From an uncultured Oscillospiraceae bacterium (GTDB lineage Bacteria; Bacillota; Clostridia; Oscillospirales; Oscillospiraceae): a stretch of DNA of 64,000 bases. The DNA lies in assembly GCA_910587785.1 (NCBI GenBank), contig CAJUOA010000003.1, positions 1-64,000 of the forward strand, given 5' to 3'. Below the pieces are notes generated by a model. It did not search any database. It was not told where the DNA came from and worked only from the letters and a program-made list of their open reading frames with translations. Within the stretch, counting starts at the first letter, position 1; the number at the start of each line of letters is the position of its first letter. Positions 31,488-40,048 of the stretch are shown piece by piece. The translations under genes and the position numbers were made by a program.

Positions 31488-32466
31488 GCGCCTCCAGATC
31501 TTCCGGACGGACTGCACGGACCCCCACCGGAACCTGGCGGTGGAACAGGCGCTGCTGGAGGCGGTGGGGGAGGACACGTGCATCCTCTACCTGTGGCAGA
31601 ACCGGCACACCGTGGTCATCGGGCGCAACCAGAACGCCTGGAGGGAGTGCCGCACCGGACAGATGGAGACCGACGGGGTATTTTTAGCCCGGCGGCTCTC
31701 CGGCGGAGGCGCGGTGTTCCACGACCTGGGGAACCTCAACTTCACCTTCCTGGTCCGGAAGCCCGGCTATGACCTGAACCGTCAGCTGGGGGTGATCGTG
31801 GAGGCCTGCCGCCTCATGGGCATCCCGGCGGAGCGGTCGGGGCGCAACGACGTGCTCACCGGGGGCCGGAAATTCTCCGGCAACGCCTTCTATGAGCACC
31901 AGGGCCGCTGTTACCACCACGGCACCCTGCTGGTGGACGTGGACATGACCGCCATGGGCCGGTACCTGAGCCCCTCCAAGGCCAAACTGGAGGCCAAAGG
32001 GGTCTCGTCGGTCCGCTCCCGGGTGGTGAACCTCAGGGAGCTGAAGCCGGACCTCACCATAGAGGAGACGGCCGCGCGGATGGAAGAGGCGTTCCAGTCG
32101 GTCTACGGCATGGGGGCGGAGCGGCTGGAGACCTCCGCCCTGGACGGGGCCTGTGTGGACGCTCTCACGGAGCGCAACCGCTCCTGGGACTGGCTCTATG
32201 GCCGGGACATCCCCTGCGAGCTCCGCTGCGGGAAGCGGTTCCCCTGGGGGGAGGTGGAGCTCCGCCTGGAGGTGGACGCGGGCACGGTGCGGGGCGTCAC
32301 GGTCTACACCGACGCCATGGACTGGGCCCTGGCCCCGGCGGTGGAGGGGGCCCTCACGGGCAGCGTCTTCCGCCGGGAGGAGCTGGTCCGGCGCCTGGAG
32401 GGCGCGGGACTGGAGCAAACTGTGGGAACGGACCTTTGTTCCCTTTTGATGGAGCAGGATATTTGA
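31480..32466 (+). CDS. lplA: lipoate--protein ligase
   Basis: Attaches free lipoate to GcvH. 328 residues. The diagnostic motif RRLSGGGAVFHDLGNLNF is near residues 70-87, followed by RNDVLTGGRKFSGNAFY and CYHHGTLLVDVD. The ATG at 31480 is within the last codons of gcvPB (ATGATTAA overlap). Its place in the operon suggests that lipoate is scavenged rather than made; no lipA or lipB is in the window. Confidence 0.93.
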   Translation: MIKRLQIFRTDCTDPHRNLAVEQALLEAVGEDTCILYLWQNRHTVVIGRNQNAWRECRTGQMETDGVFLARRLSGGGAVFHDLGNLNFTFLVRKPGYDLNRQLGVIVEACRLMGIPAERSGRNDVLTGGRKFSGNAFYEHQGRCYHHGTLLVDVDMTAMGRYLSPSKAKLEAKGVSSVRSRVVNLRELKPDLTIEETAARMEEAFQSVYGMGAERLETSALDGACVDALTERNRSWDWLYGRDIPCELRCGKRFPWGEVELRLEVDAGTVRGVTVYTDAMDWALAPAVEGALTGSVFRREELVRRLEGAGLEQTVGTDLCSLLMEQDI

Positions 32467-32476
32467 GATAGATCAA

Positions 32477-32514
32477 GGGCATACGTCTTTTTTGAGGAAG
32501 AAAGGCGTATGCCC
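32477..32514 (+). other. hairpin between lplA and lpdA
   Basis: A 14-bp stem (GGGCATACG... with ...CGTATGCCC; 32477-32490 and 32501-32514) with one G-U pair and no T-run on its 3' side. Probably an mRNA processing or stability element ahead of the last gene of the operon. Confidence 0.55.
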
Positions 32515-32537
32515 GTTGGTGCAGAAAGGAGAGCGTT

Positions 32538-33905
32538 ATGGAACAGTACGGACTGATCGTTATTGGCGCGGGCCCCGGCGGGTACGAGGCCGCCCTGCGG
32601 GCCTCGAAGCTTGGCATCCGAACCGCCCTGGTGGAGAGCCGGGACGTGGGCGGCACCTGCCTCAACCGGGGGTGCATCCCCACCAAGAGCCTCCTCCACG
32701 CCGCCCAGATCGTCAAAGAGGCGTCCGGGGGCGGGGAGTGGGGCGTGAACGCCGGGGAGCCCGCCGCAGACTTCGCCGCCGTCCACCGGAAGAAGGCGGA
32801 GGTGACGGAGAAGCTCCGCGCCGGTGTGGAGGGCCTGCTCAAGCAGAAGAAGGTGGACCTCCTCCGGGGCACGGGAACCATTTTGGGTCCGGGCCGGGTG
32901 GCGGTGGACGGTGTGGAGTACGCATCGGACAACATTCTCATCGCCACGGGCTCTGTGCCTGCGCGGCCCCCCATTCCGGGGCTGGAGCACGCTGTCACGT
33001 CGGATGATGTGCTAGCGCCCCAGGAGCGGATATATGACTCCCTGGTCATCATCGGCGGCGGGGTCATCGGCGTGGAGCTGGCCTGTGTGTATACGGCACT
33101 GGGGTGCAAGGTGACCATTGTGGAGGCCCTGGAGCGCATCCTGCCCAACATGGACCGGGAAATCTGCCAGAATATGACCATGATCTTCAAGCGCCAGGGG
33201 GTGTCGGTGAACACCGGCTGCATGGTCAGCGCGGTAGAGAAGGACGGGGAGGAGCTGGTGGTCCGCTACACCTGCAAGGACCAGCCCGGCGAGGCCCGGG
33301 GCGAGGCGGTGCTGTGCGCCATCGGACGCCGTCCCAACACGGCGGGGCTCTTCGGCGAGGGCTTCCAGGTGGATATGGAGCGGGGCCGCATTCTGGTGGA
33401 CGGGAACTTCCAGACCAGCGTCCCCGGCGTCTACGCCATCGGGGATGTGTCGGCGAAGATCCAGCTTGCCCATGTGGCCACTGCCCAGGGCATCGCCTGC
33501 GTGGAGCGTTTGGCGGGCCGGGAGCCCCTGGTGGACCTGGACCTGGTGCCCAGCTGTATCTACACCAGTCCGGAGATCGCCTCCGTGGGCCTCACCGCCG
33601 ACGAGGCCAAGGCCGCAGGCCGGGCCGTGAAGGTGGGCAAGGCCATCATGTCCGCCAACGGAAAAACGCTCATTGCCGGAGGTGAGCGGGGGTTCATCAA
33701 GGTGGTGGCCGACGCGGAGACCGGAGTCATCCTGGGGGCCCAGCTCATGTGTGAGCGGGCCACGGACATGCTCTCCCAGTTCACCGAGGCGGCGGCCAAC
33801 GGCCTGACCGCCCGGCAGCTGGCGAAGGTCATGCGCCCCCACCCCACCTTCGACGAAGCCGTTACAGGCGCGGTGGAGGACCTGCTGGAAAAGCTGGAGA
33901 AATGA
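32538..33905 (+). CDS. lpdA: dihydrolipoyl dehydrogenase (L-protein)
   Basis: Reoxidises dihydrolipoyl-GcvH with NAD and so closes the glycine cleavage cycle. 455 residues. FAD site VIGAGPGGYEAALRA; redox-active disulfide in GGTCLNRGCIPTKS; NAD site IIGGGVIGVELACVY; C-terminal active-site His/Glu region MRPHPTFDEAVT. There is no extra N-terminal lipoyl domain. The ATG follows GAAAGGAGAG. A terminator follows. Confidence 0.96.
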   Translation: MEQYGLIVIGAGPGGYEAALRASKLGIRTALVESRDVGGTCLNRGCIPTKSLLHAAQIVKEASGGGEWGVNAGEPAADFAAVHRKKAEVTEKLRAGVEGLLKQKKVDLLRGTGTILGPGRVAVDGVEYASDNILIATGSVPARPPIPGLEHAVTSDDVLAPQERIYDSLVIIGGGVIGVELACVYTALGCKVTIVEALERILPNMDREICQNMTMIFKRQGVSVNTGCMVSAVEKDGEELVVRYTCKDQPGEARGEAVLCAIGRRPNTAGLFGEGFQVDMERGRILVDGNFQTSVPGVYAIGDVSAKIQLAHVATAQGIACVERLAGREPLVDLDLVPSCIYTSPEIASVGLTADEAKAAGRAVKVGKAIMSANGKTLIAGGERGFIKVVADAETGVILGAQLMCERATDMLSQFTEAAANGLTARQLAKVMRPHPTFDEAVTGAVEDLLEKLEK

Positions 33906-33909
33906 GAAA

Positions 33910-33943
33910 ACAGGAGGGGATGGGTGCATCTCCTCCTGTTTTT
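33910..33943. terminator. bidirectional terminator between lpdA and queA
   Basis: A 12-bp stem (33910-33921 with 33928-33939, one G-U), loop GGGTGC, then TTTTT on the plus strand and an A-run before it (T-run on the minus strand). Confidence 0.85.
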
Positions 33944-33947
33944 GTTC

Positions 33948-34988
33948 CTATTGGATGAACATCGCGTCCCCAAACGAAAAGAACCGGTACCGCTCCCGCA
34001 CAGCCTCCTGGTAGGCGGCGAGGACGTTCTCCCGTCCGGCGAGGGCGGAGACCAGCATGATGAGGGTGCTCTCCGGCAGGTGGAAGTTGGTGATGAGGCC
34101 GTCGAGGACCTTGAAGCGGTAACCGGGATAGATGAAGATATTGGTCCACCCGGCGGCGGCCTCCATGTGTCCGTCCGGCCCGGCCCAGCTCTCCACAGTG
34201 CGGCAGGAGGTGGTGCCCACGCAGATGACCCGGCCTCCGGCGGCGCGGGTGCGGTTGATGAGGTCCGCGGTCTCCTGGGGGATGACGCAGTACTCGCTGT
34301 GCATGTCGTGGTCCAGGATATCCTCCTCCTTCACGGGGCGGAAGGTGCCGAGCCCCACATGGAGCGTCACATAGCCGATGCGCACCCCCATGGAAGAGAG
34401 CGCTTCCATGAGCTCCGGCGTGAAGTGGAGCCCCGCCGTAGGTGCGGCGGCGGAGCCGCTGACACGGGCGTAGACGGTCTGATAGCGCTCCTGGTCCTGG
34501 AGCTCGGCCTTGATATAGGGGGGCAGGGGCATCCGGCCCAGGCGCTCCAGGACTTCCAGAAAGATGCCCTGGTAGTGGAAGCGGACCAGGCGGTTGCCGC
34601 CCGCTGCCTCTCCGGCGATCTCGCCGGTGAGCTCCCCCTCCGGGCCGAAGGAGACCCGGGCGCCGGCGCGCAGCTTTTTCCCCGGACGGACCAGGCACTC
34701 CCAGACGTTTTCTCCCCGGTCGATGAGGAGAAGCACCTCGCAGGCCCCGCCCAGGGAGCCGTCGGGATGGACCCGGCTTCCCAGCAGGCGGGCGGGCAGG
34801 ACCCGGGAGTCGTTCATGATAAGGCAGTCGCCGGGGCGCAGGAGGTCTGTCAGGTCCCGGAAGTGCCGGTGGGACCAGGCCCCCGTATTCTTGTCCAGCA
34901 CCATCAGGCGGGAGGCGTCCCGCCGGGGCAGGGGGATCTGGGCGATGAGCTCAGGGGGGAGGTCAAAGTAAAAGTCGTGGGTCTTCAA
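33948..34988 (-). CDS. queA: tRNA preQ1(34) S-adenosylmethionine ribosyltransferase-isomerase
   Basis: Moves the ribosyl part of SAM onto preQ1 in tRNA to form epoxyqueuosine. 346 residues, standard length. The start DFYFDLPPELIAQIPLPRRD, LIMNDSRVLPARLLG, PLPPYIKAELQDQERYQTVY and the closing YRFFSFGDAMFI are signature QueA text. Other queuosine genes are not in the window. It converges on the glycine operon. Confidence 0.97.
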   Translation of the reverse strand: MKTHDFYFDLPPELIAQIPLPRRDASRLMVLDKNTGAWSHRHFRDLTDLLRPGDCLIMNDSRVLPARLLGSRVHPDGSLGGACEVLLLIDRGENVWECLVRPGKKLRAGARVSFGPEGELTGEIAGEAAGGNRLVRFHYQGIFLEVLERLGRMPLPPYIKAELQDQERYQTVYARVSGSAAAPTAGLHFTPELMEALSSMGVRIGYVTLHVGLGTFRPVKEEDILDHDMHSEYCVIPQETADLINRTRAAGGRVICVGTTSCRTVESWAGPDGHMEAAAGWTNIFIYPGYRFKVLDGLITNFHLPESTLIMLVSALAGRENVLAAYQEAVRERYRFFSFGDAMFIQ

Positions 34989-35047
34989 GGTATCATCCTT
35001 TCCGGGAGACCGGCCACAGATAAGCCGGTCAGGCCCATGTCGTCGTA

Positions 35048-35167
35048 TTATTTCAGCCCCAGCGCCCGATAAAAGGCGTTGGCGGCTTCGTCCGCCATGC
35101 CAGTGTTCCGCGTGAAGGCGGGTGCCTGGGGGAGCAGGGCTGTGTCAAATTCGTGGTATTCGATCAC
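35048..35167 (-). pseudogene. collapsed GNAT acetyltransferase gene
   Basis: A 39-codon frame from GTG 35167 reads MIEYHEFDTALLPQAPAFTR, then NTGMADEAANAFYRALGLK. The first part is the first beta strand of many GNAT enzymes and the last part resembles their C-terminal AFYRALGF segment, so the middle 100 or so residues with the acetyl-CoA site appear deleted in frame. GAGGAGG precedes the GTG, and it overlaps the end of the AadA-like gene by 23 bases, so it may still be translated. Confidence 0.5.
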
Positions 35168-35942
35168 CCCGGTCCTCCTCGATTTGGCCGGTCAGGAAGC
35201 GCCGCAGGGCCTCCAGGTCCTCTGGAGGGGGCTTTGGGCAGGCTTTTTTGCAGTACTTTTCTCCCACCGCGTCCTCCAGCAGATAGCGCAAACGCTCCGG
35301 CACGATGTCCATGGCCCAGAGTGCGGCGTCGTATTTGGAGACGATGCGCCCCAGGCGCTGGTAGGAGAGCACCCGGGCAAGGGTCAGGATGCCGCAGCTA
35401 TAGAGGTCCATGCTGATGGACTGCCAAAAGTTGGACTCCGGGATCTCCGGCAGAAACGTCTGGGGATATGGGCCGTAAAGGGTGACGCCCTGCTCCTTGG
35501 TCAGGCGGACGTGGCAGGCGATGTCCGGGTCGGGGAAATCGGTGTCCAGGAGGAAGCTGTCCGTACACGCGCCGGAGAGCAGTTTTTCATAGTGGTCCGT
35601 CCAGGCTCCGCTGTAGTGGAACTGACAGGGGGCGGGGTGCCGCCAGGGGCGCAGGTCCTCGATATAGAGGGCGGAGAGCTCCAGGGGGCAGGGGCGTTGG
35701 TCCAGGTCCAGCAGGTCCCGGGCCAGGGAAAGGCGTTCCTCGCGGGGGAGCTTGCGGGCGGTGAGGACCAGGAGGTCCAGGTCGCCGTTCTCCTCCTGGA
35801 AGCGGCCCAGGGACAGAGAGCCGTGGAGATACACCGCCAGGAGGTCCGGCCCGAGGCGGCGCTGCCAGAGGCGGAGCACGCTGTCCAGCTGGGCATGGAC
35901 GGCAAGGGAGATGGTGTTGTAAGACTGAAACAGAGGGGGCAT
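35145..35942 (-). CDS. AadA-like nucleotidyltransferase (DUF4111)
   Basis: 265 residues. The nucleotidyltransferase motif is YLHGSLSLGRFQEENGDLDLL (Gly-Ser then Asp-x-Asp). The rest follows the plan of aminoglycoside-3''/9-adenylyltransferases: IEDLRPWRHPAPCQFHY, VTLYGPYPQTFLPEIPE, LYSCGILTLARVLSYQRLGR and SKYDAALWAMDIVPERL, plus the C-terminal helical DUF4111 part. It could modify streptomycin or spectinomycin, but chromosomal relatives often have unknown substrates. The start at 35942 (MPPLFQSYN) follows GGAGG with 8-base spacing. Confidence 0.8.
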   Translation of the reverse strand: MPPLFQSYNTISLAVHAQLDSVLRLWQRRLGPDLLAVYLHGSLSLGRFQEENGDLDLLVLTARKLPREERLSLARDLLDLDQRPCPLELSALYIEDLRPWRHPAPCQFHYSGAWTDHYEKLLSGACTDSFLLDTDFPDPDIACHVRLTKEQGVTLYGPYPQTFLPEIPESNFWQSISMDLYSCGILTLARVLSYQRLGRIVSKYDAALWAMDIVPERLRYLLEDAVGEKYCKKACPKPPPEDLEALRRFLTGQIEEDRGDRIPRI

Positions 35943-36035
35943 GGCAGAATCCTCCGCTGGTATCAAAAAATGGCGGGATTTGTCCGTTTTTCCGGGACAA
36001 TGAGGAGTATTTGAGAAAAAGAGAAAAAAAATAAA

Positions 36036-36064
36036 TTGACATCAAACCGAAAATGTGATATGAA
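36036..36064 (+). promoter_or_regulatory. asd promoter (TTGACA-17-TATGAA)
   Basis: -35 TTGACA (36036-36041), 17-base spacer, -10 TATGAA (36059-36064). About 105 bases of leader follow, with a small CGGGAA-TTT-TTCCCG-type hairpin near 36069-36083. I do not recognise a lysine riboswitch in this leader. Confidence 0.6.
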
Positions 36065-36174
36065 AAGACGGGAATTTTCCCGGCTTGTTCATAGAATAAA
36101 AATAGTATACACGGGGGCGGAGGATTTTGCAAGCCTATTCGGCTCCCGGGTCCCAATGAAGGAGGAAACACCCC

Positions 36175-37257
36175 ATGAGAGAGTATCGGGTCGGCGTCAT
36201 CGGATGCACCGGGATGGTGGGTCAGCGGTTTGTGACGCTGTTGGAGGGCCATCCCTGGTTCCGGCTGACGGCCGTGGCGGCGAGTGCGCGCAGTGCGGGG
36301 AAGACCTATGAGGAGGCGGCCGCGGGCCGCTGGGCCATGGAGGCCCCCGTCCCGGAGGGGGCGAAGGGGCTGGTGGTCCTGGACGCTGAGGCGGACGCTG
36401 AGAAGCTGGCGGGGCAGGTGGACTTTGTGTTCTGCGCCGTGGACATGAAGAAGGAGGACATCCGGGCGCTGGAGGACCGGTATGCGAAGCTGGAGTGTCC
36501 TGTGGTGTCCAATAACAGTGCACACCGGTGGACGGAGGATGTGCCGATGGTGGTGCCGGAGATCAATCCGGAGCATCTCCGGCTGATTGACGCACAGCGT
36601 AAGCGGCTGGGGACGAAGCGGGGATTTGTGGCGGTGAAGAGCAACTGTTCGCTCCAGTCCTATGTGCCCGCATTGCATCCTCTGAGGAAGTACGGGCTGG
36701 AGAAGGTGCTGGTGTGTACCTATCAGGCGATCTCCGGTGCGGGGAAGACCTTTGAGCGGTGGCCGGAGATGGTGGACAACTGCATCCCCTATATTGGCGG
36801 GGAGGAGGAGAAGAGCGAGCAGGAGCCGATGAAGCTCTGGGGCACGGTGGAGGACGGGAAGCTGGTTTTGGCGGAGGGTCCGGCCATTACGGCGCAGTGT
36901 TTCCGGGTGGCATGTACGGACGGACATATGGCGGCGTGTTTTATGAAGTTCAAGGACGGGTGCAAGCCCTCTATCGAGCAGATCAAGGCGGACTGGGCGA
37001 ATTTCTCAGGCAGGGCGCAGGAGCTGGAGCTTCCCAGCGCGCCGAAGCAGTTTTTGCACTATTTTGAGGAGGCGGACCGTCCGCAGACGAAGCTGGACCG
37101 GATGATTGAGAATGGGATGGCGGTGTCGATTGGGCGTCTGCGGGAGGACAGTCAGTATGACTATAAGTTTGCGGCGCTCAGTCACAATACTCTGCGGGGG
37201 GCGGCCGGCGGCGCAGTGCTGTTGGCGGAACTCCTGTGTGCGGAAGGATACATCTAA
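36175..37257 (+). CDS. asd: aspartate-semialdehyde dehydrogenase
   Basis: Reduces aspartyl phosphate to the semialdehyde, the branch point for lysine, diaminopimelate, threonine and methionine. 360 residues. NADP site VGVIGCTGMVGQRFVTLL; catalytic Cys in VKSNCSLQSYVP (about 157); CTYQAISGAGKTFERWPEM; substrate-binding His in RVACTDGHMAACF. The sequence is of the archaeal/fungal-like class rather than the classical E. coli class. The ATG follows GAAGGAGG. A single-gene unit with its own promoter and terminator. Confidence 0.96.
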   Translation: MREYRVGVIGCTGMVGQRFVTLLEGHPWFRLTAVAASARSAGKTYEEAAAGRWAMEAPVPEGAKGLVVLDAEADAEKLAGQVDFVFCAVDMKKEDIRALEDRYAKLECPVVSNNSAHRWTEDVPMVVPEINPEHLRLIDAQRKRLGTKRGFVAVKSNCSLQSYVPALHPLRKYGLEKVLVCTYQAISGAGKTFERWPEMVDNCIPYIGGEEEKSEQEPMKLWGTVEDGKLVLAEGPAITAQCFRVACTDGHMAACFMKFKDGCKPSIEQIKADWANFSGRAQELELPSAPKQFLHYFEEADRPQTKLDRMIENGMAVSIGRLREDSQYDYKFAALSHNTLRGAAGGAVLLAELLCAEGYI

Positions 37258-37260
37258 AGG

Positions 37261-37288
37261 GAAGGGGGCGGATGCCCCCTTCTGCTTT
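37261..37288 (+). terminator. asd terminator
   Basis: A 9-bp stem GAAGGGGGC with GCCCCCTTC (37261-37269 and 37274-37282), followed by TGCTTTTG. Confidence 0.7.
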
Positions 37289-37402
37289 TGCCTCCGAATG
37301 AGTGCCTTCTCTGCTGAAGTCCTGGGGCTCAGCGCCCCGGGGCTGCTTTTTGCTTCCGAATGAATGCCTTCTCCGTCGAACCCCTGGGGCTCCTCGCCCC
37401 AG
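37286..37402 (+). repeat. two tandem copies of a ~62-bp unit
   Basis: The unit begins TTTGCNTCCGAATGANTGCC and ends with a CTGGGGCTC-type GC hairpin. Copies start near 37286 and 37348 (CCGAATG at 37294 and 37356). About 80 percent identical by eye. This is the first part of the 809-bp gene-free stretch 37258-38066. Confidence 0.65.
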
Positions 37403-37490
37403 ACCCCGGTGACTTTTTGCACGGCCAAAAAGTCACCAAAAAGCCGCCAAGGGGGCTTTGCCCCCTCTGGACTCCCCCACTCCTCTTGGG
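37383..37490 (-). repeat. inverted tail fragment of the dispersed structured repeat
   Basis: Read on the minus strand: hairpin AGGGGGC-AAA-GCCCCCT, linker TGGCGGCTTTTTG, a long hairpin GGTGACTTTTTGG...CAAAAAGTCACC, then CGGGGTCTGGGGCGAGGAGC. This is the same order and nearly the same bases as the tail of copy C (37860-37945), so copy C's tail occurs here inverted. The core is absent. Confidence 0.65.
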
Positions 37491-37654
37491 CCGGAGGGGC
37501 CCGGAAGTGCGCAGTACGACAAGATGGCGCCCTTCCTCCGAACTTCTGCGCGCTCCCCTGGCAAGATTGGCAGAATGTTATTCTCCGCCTGCCGGCCCTC
37601 CATGTAGAACTCCCTGCCGAACTGCGCAGCGGATGCGCCATGCGTACAGGACAA

Positions 37655-37950
37655 GAAGAGCAGTCTCGCCCGCACCGTGCCGGTGGCCCGGTAGTCTCTC
37701 AAAAGAATCGTGCTTCTCGGAGGCGAACCCAACGAAGAAGACTAAAGGGCCAGGGAGTGGTGGCGGAGATTCGACTGGCATCGGCCCAGGGAAGAGATTG
37801 GGGAAAGGAGACAAACAGGTCGTAGCGTAAACAAAAAACCCCCGTAATGAAGGAAGATTCTCAAGAAACGTAGTTTCTTGAGCGGTTTTTTGGTGACTTT
37901 TTGTCCGCACAAAAAGTCACCGGGGTCCGGGGCGAGGAGCCCCGGGGGCA
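37655..37950 (+). repeat. dispersed structured repeat, copy C
   Basis: Core blocks TCTCGCCCGCACCGTGCCGG, GGCCCGGTAGT, GGAGGCGAACCCAACGAAGA, GCATCGGCCCAG and ACAGGTCGTAGCGTAA in order. The tail has hairpin 37860-37882 (CTCAAGAAAC-GTA-GTTTCTTGAG), hairpin 37893-37921 (GTGACTTTTTGT with ACAAAAAGTCAC) and a third GGGGC hairpin. The outer pair of the first hairpin is CTCAAG/CTTGAG here but CTTAAG/CTTAAG in copy A, a compensated change. The 150 bp before it (37491-37654) hold no clear feature. Confidence 0.85.
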
Positions 37951-38066
37951 CGGGATAGCAGGCACTAAACAAAAATGCACCCCCGGGGAAAGAAAATAGG
38001 TTTTTGGACGCTTGTAATCCCCGGAAAAATCTGTTATACTGGTGGGCGGAAAATAAGGAGGACGCT

Positions 38067-38723
38067 ATGCTGGGATATTTGCGGACATTTTGGGAAGGAT
38101 TTGACTGGGGGAGCCTGCTCTATGCGCTTCAACGTCTGGTTGGCGTGCTGGTGTGCCTGACGGTCCACGAGACCTGCCACGGCCTTGCGGCCTACGCCCT
38201 GGGGGACCCCACGGCCAAGCGCATGAACCGCCTGAGCTTCAACCCCCTCCACCATATCGACTGGCTGGGCCTGGCGTCCATGTTCATCTGTGGGTTTGGC
38301 TGGGCGAAGCCGGTGCCGGTGGATATGCGGTACTTCAAAAACCCCAAGGCCGGGATGGCCCTGACGGCCCTGGCGGGGCCGGTGAGCAACTTCCTGCTGG
38401 CGTTTTTGCTGATGTTCGCAGCGTCGGTGATCTCCCGGTTCACGGCGGGGCCGGTGGTCTTCCTCATGACCACCGCCATGCTGAGCATCGGGCTGGGCCT
38501 CTTCAACCTGGTGCCCATCCCGCCCCTGGACGGGTCGAAGGTCCTCTTCTCTCTCCTGCCGGACAGGGCCTACTATACGCTCATGCGGTTCGAGCGCTTC
38601 GGGATGCTGGTGCTCATGCTCATCATTTGGCTGGACCTGGGGGGAAGCTACCTCTCCGACGCCATCCGCACGGTCTATTACTGGATGGCTGAACTGTTTT
38701 TCTCCTTCGAGAGGGCCGGATGA
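38067..38723 (+). CDS. M50-family (site-2-protease-like) membrane metalloprotease
   Basis: 218 residues with several membrane segments. The zinc motif is H34-E-T-C-H38 in LTVHETCHGLAAYALGD, and the second metal motif is the NLVPIPPLDGSKVL segment (Asp). FNPLHHIDWLGLASM is typical of the compact M50B group (YwhC-like). It would cleave within membranes; the substrate is unknown. The ATG at 38067 follows AAGGAGG. ATGA overlap with scpA makes the pair coupled, a common Firmicutes arrangement. Confidence 0.9.
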   Translation: MLGYLRTFWEGFDWGSLLYALQRLVGVLVCLTVHETCHGLAAYALGDPTAKRMNRLSFNPLHHIDWLGLASMFICGFGWAKPVPVDMRYFKNPKAGMALTALAGPVSNFLLAFLLMFAASVISRFTAGPVVFLMTTAMLSIGLGLFNLVPIPPLDGSKVLFSLLPDRAYYTLMRFERFGMLVLMLIIWLDLGGSYLSDAIRTVYYWMAELFFSFERAG

Positions 38724-39499
38724 TGGAAGCGCCTGTCTATAAGCTGGAGCAAGTCGTACACAACAAGGACGGCCGGGAGGACTTCGAGGGTCCGCTGGAC
38801 CTGATCCTCTTCCTCCTGAGCAAGAACAAGATCGAGATCCAGGATATCCCCATCGCGCTGATTCTGGAGCAGTACTTAGCCTACCTGGAGCAGAGACAGC
38901 AGATGGACCTGGAGGTGGCGAGTGATTTTGTGGCCATGGCCGCGCAATTGATGTTCATCAAGACGCGGATGCTCCTCTCCCTGGAGGACGAGGAGGCCAA
39001 AAGCGAGATGGAGGAGCTCATCCGCTCCCTGGAGGAGCGCCGCCGCAGTGAGGACTACGCCAGGATCAAGAGCGTCCTGGAGCGCATGGGCGCTCTGGAG
39101 GCCCAGGGCCGGGACCTCTTCGTGAAAGGCCCGGAGCCCCTGGACCAGGGCGGACCGCCCCTCTACGACCACGAGGCCGCGGACCTTTTGAACGCCCTGC
39201 GGGACATCAGCGTGCGCAGTGAGCGGCGTCTGCCGCCGCCGCTGAGCAGCTTTGGAGAGATCGTCCGGCAGGAGCATTACCCCGTCTCCCAGAAGGCGTG
39301 GGATATTTTGGAGCGGCTGAAACTGGGCGTGACCAGCTTCCGCCTCCTGTTCTGGGGGAGCCGGAGCCGCAGCGAAGTGGTGGCCGTGTTCCTCGCCGTG
39401 CTGGAGCTGTGCAAGGCCCGGGTGGTCCGCCTGGCGGGCGGGGAGAAGGATTGGACCGTCACGCCCACGGGGGAGAGCGCCGAGGGATTGAAACTGTAG
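38720..39499 (+). CDS. scpA: segregation and condensation protein A
   Basis: Kleisin subunit of the SMC-ScpAB condensin. 259 residues. N-terminal FEGPLDLILFLLSKNKIEIQDIPI is the SMC-neck-binding start, DFVAMAAQLMFIKTRMLL is conserved, and the C-terminal winged helix includes FLAVLELCKARVV. ATG at 38720 or 38723. scpB is not next: two small genes intervene. Confidence 0.95.
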   Translation: MMEAPVYKLEQVVHNKDGREDFEGPLDLILFLLSKNKIEIQDIPIALILEQYLAYLEQRQQMDLEVASDFVAMAAQLMFIKTRMLLSLEDEEAKSEMEELIRSLEERRRSEDYARIKSVLERMGALEAQGRDLFVKGPEPLDQGGPPLYDHEAADLLNALRDISVRSERRLPPPLSSFGEIVRQEHYPVSQKAWDILERLKLGVTSFRLLFWGSRSRSEVVAVFLAVLELCKARVVRLAGGEKDWTVTPTGESAEGLKL

Positions 39500-39517
39500 A
39501 GAAAAAGGAGGCACCTC

Positions 39518-40048
39518 ATGATACTGGAGACCGAGCGCCTGATTTTGCGGGAATACACCTGGGACGACTTTGACGGCCTGTACGCGCTGTTGTCGGACCC
39601 GGAGACCATGTGCCACTACCCCAAACCCTACGACGAGGCCGGGACCCGGCGGTGGATCCAGTGGAACCTGGACAATTACCAGAAGTACGGCTTTGGCCTG
39701 TGGGCGCTGGTCCTCAAGGAGACCGGGGCGTTCATCGGCGACTGCGGCATCACCATGCAGTCCATCGACGCTCGGGAGCTTCCGGAGGTGGGGTACCATA
39801 TCCACAGGAACTACTGGCGCCGGGGCTATGGGAGCGAAGCCGCCCGGGCGGCAAGGGACTGGGCGTTTGAAAACCGGGATTTTGACGCCCTCTACTCCTA
39901 CATGAAATACACCAACATCGCCTCCTATTCCACCGCCGCCGCCAACGGGATGCGGAAGATCAAGGAATACCAGGACCCGGAGGACGGTATCCTCTATGTC
40001 TACGCCATTACCCGGGAGGAGTGGGAAGCGAGGAGAATTTCACCATGA
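39518..40048 (+). CDS. GNAT acetyltransferase, RimJ/RimL type
   Basis: 176 residues. MILETERLILREYTWDDFDGL is the standard RimJ/RimL start. The acetyl-CoA site is in YHIHRNYWRRGYGSEAARAARDW (about 95-117), and NIASYSTAAANGMRKIKEY follows. The substrate is unknown. It sits between scpA and scpB and overlaps the next gene by 4 bases. The ATG follows AAAAAGGAGG. Confidence 0.88.
   Translation: MILETERLILREYTWDDFDGLYALLSDPETMCHYPKPYDEAGTRRWIQWNLDNYQKYGFGLWALVLKETGAFIGDCGITMQSIDARELPEVGYHIHRNYWRRGYGSEAARAARDWAFENRDFDALYSYMKYTNIASYSTAAANGMRKIKEYQDPEDGILYVYAITREEWEARRISP

Noticed and set aside
36065..36174. Lysine riboswitch in the asd leader
   Set aside because: The leader is only about 105 bases with one small hairpin; the lysine aptamer needs about 170 bases and its conserved core was not seen.
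37258..38066. CRISPR array in the repeat-rich gap after asd
   Set aside because: Repeats are long, few and imperfect, without regular unique spacers or cas genes.
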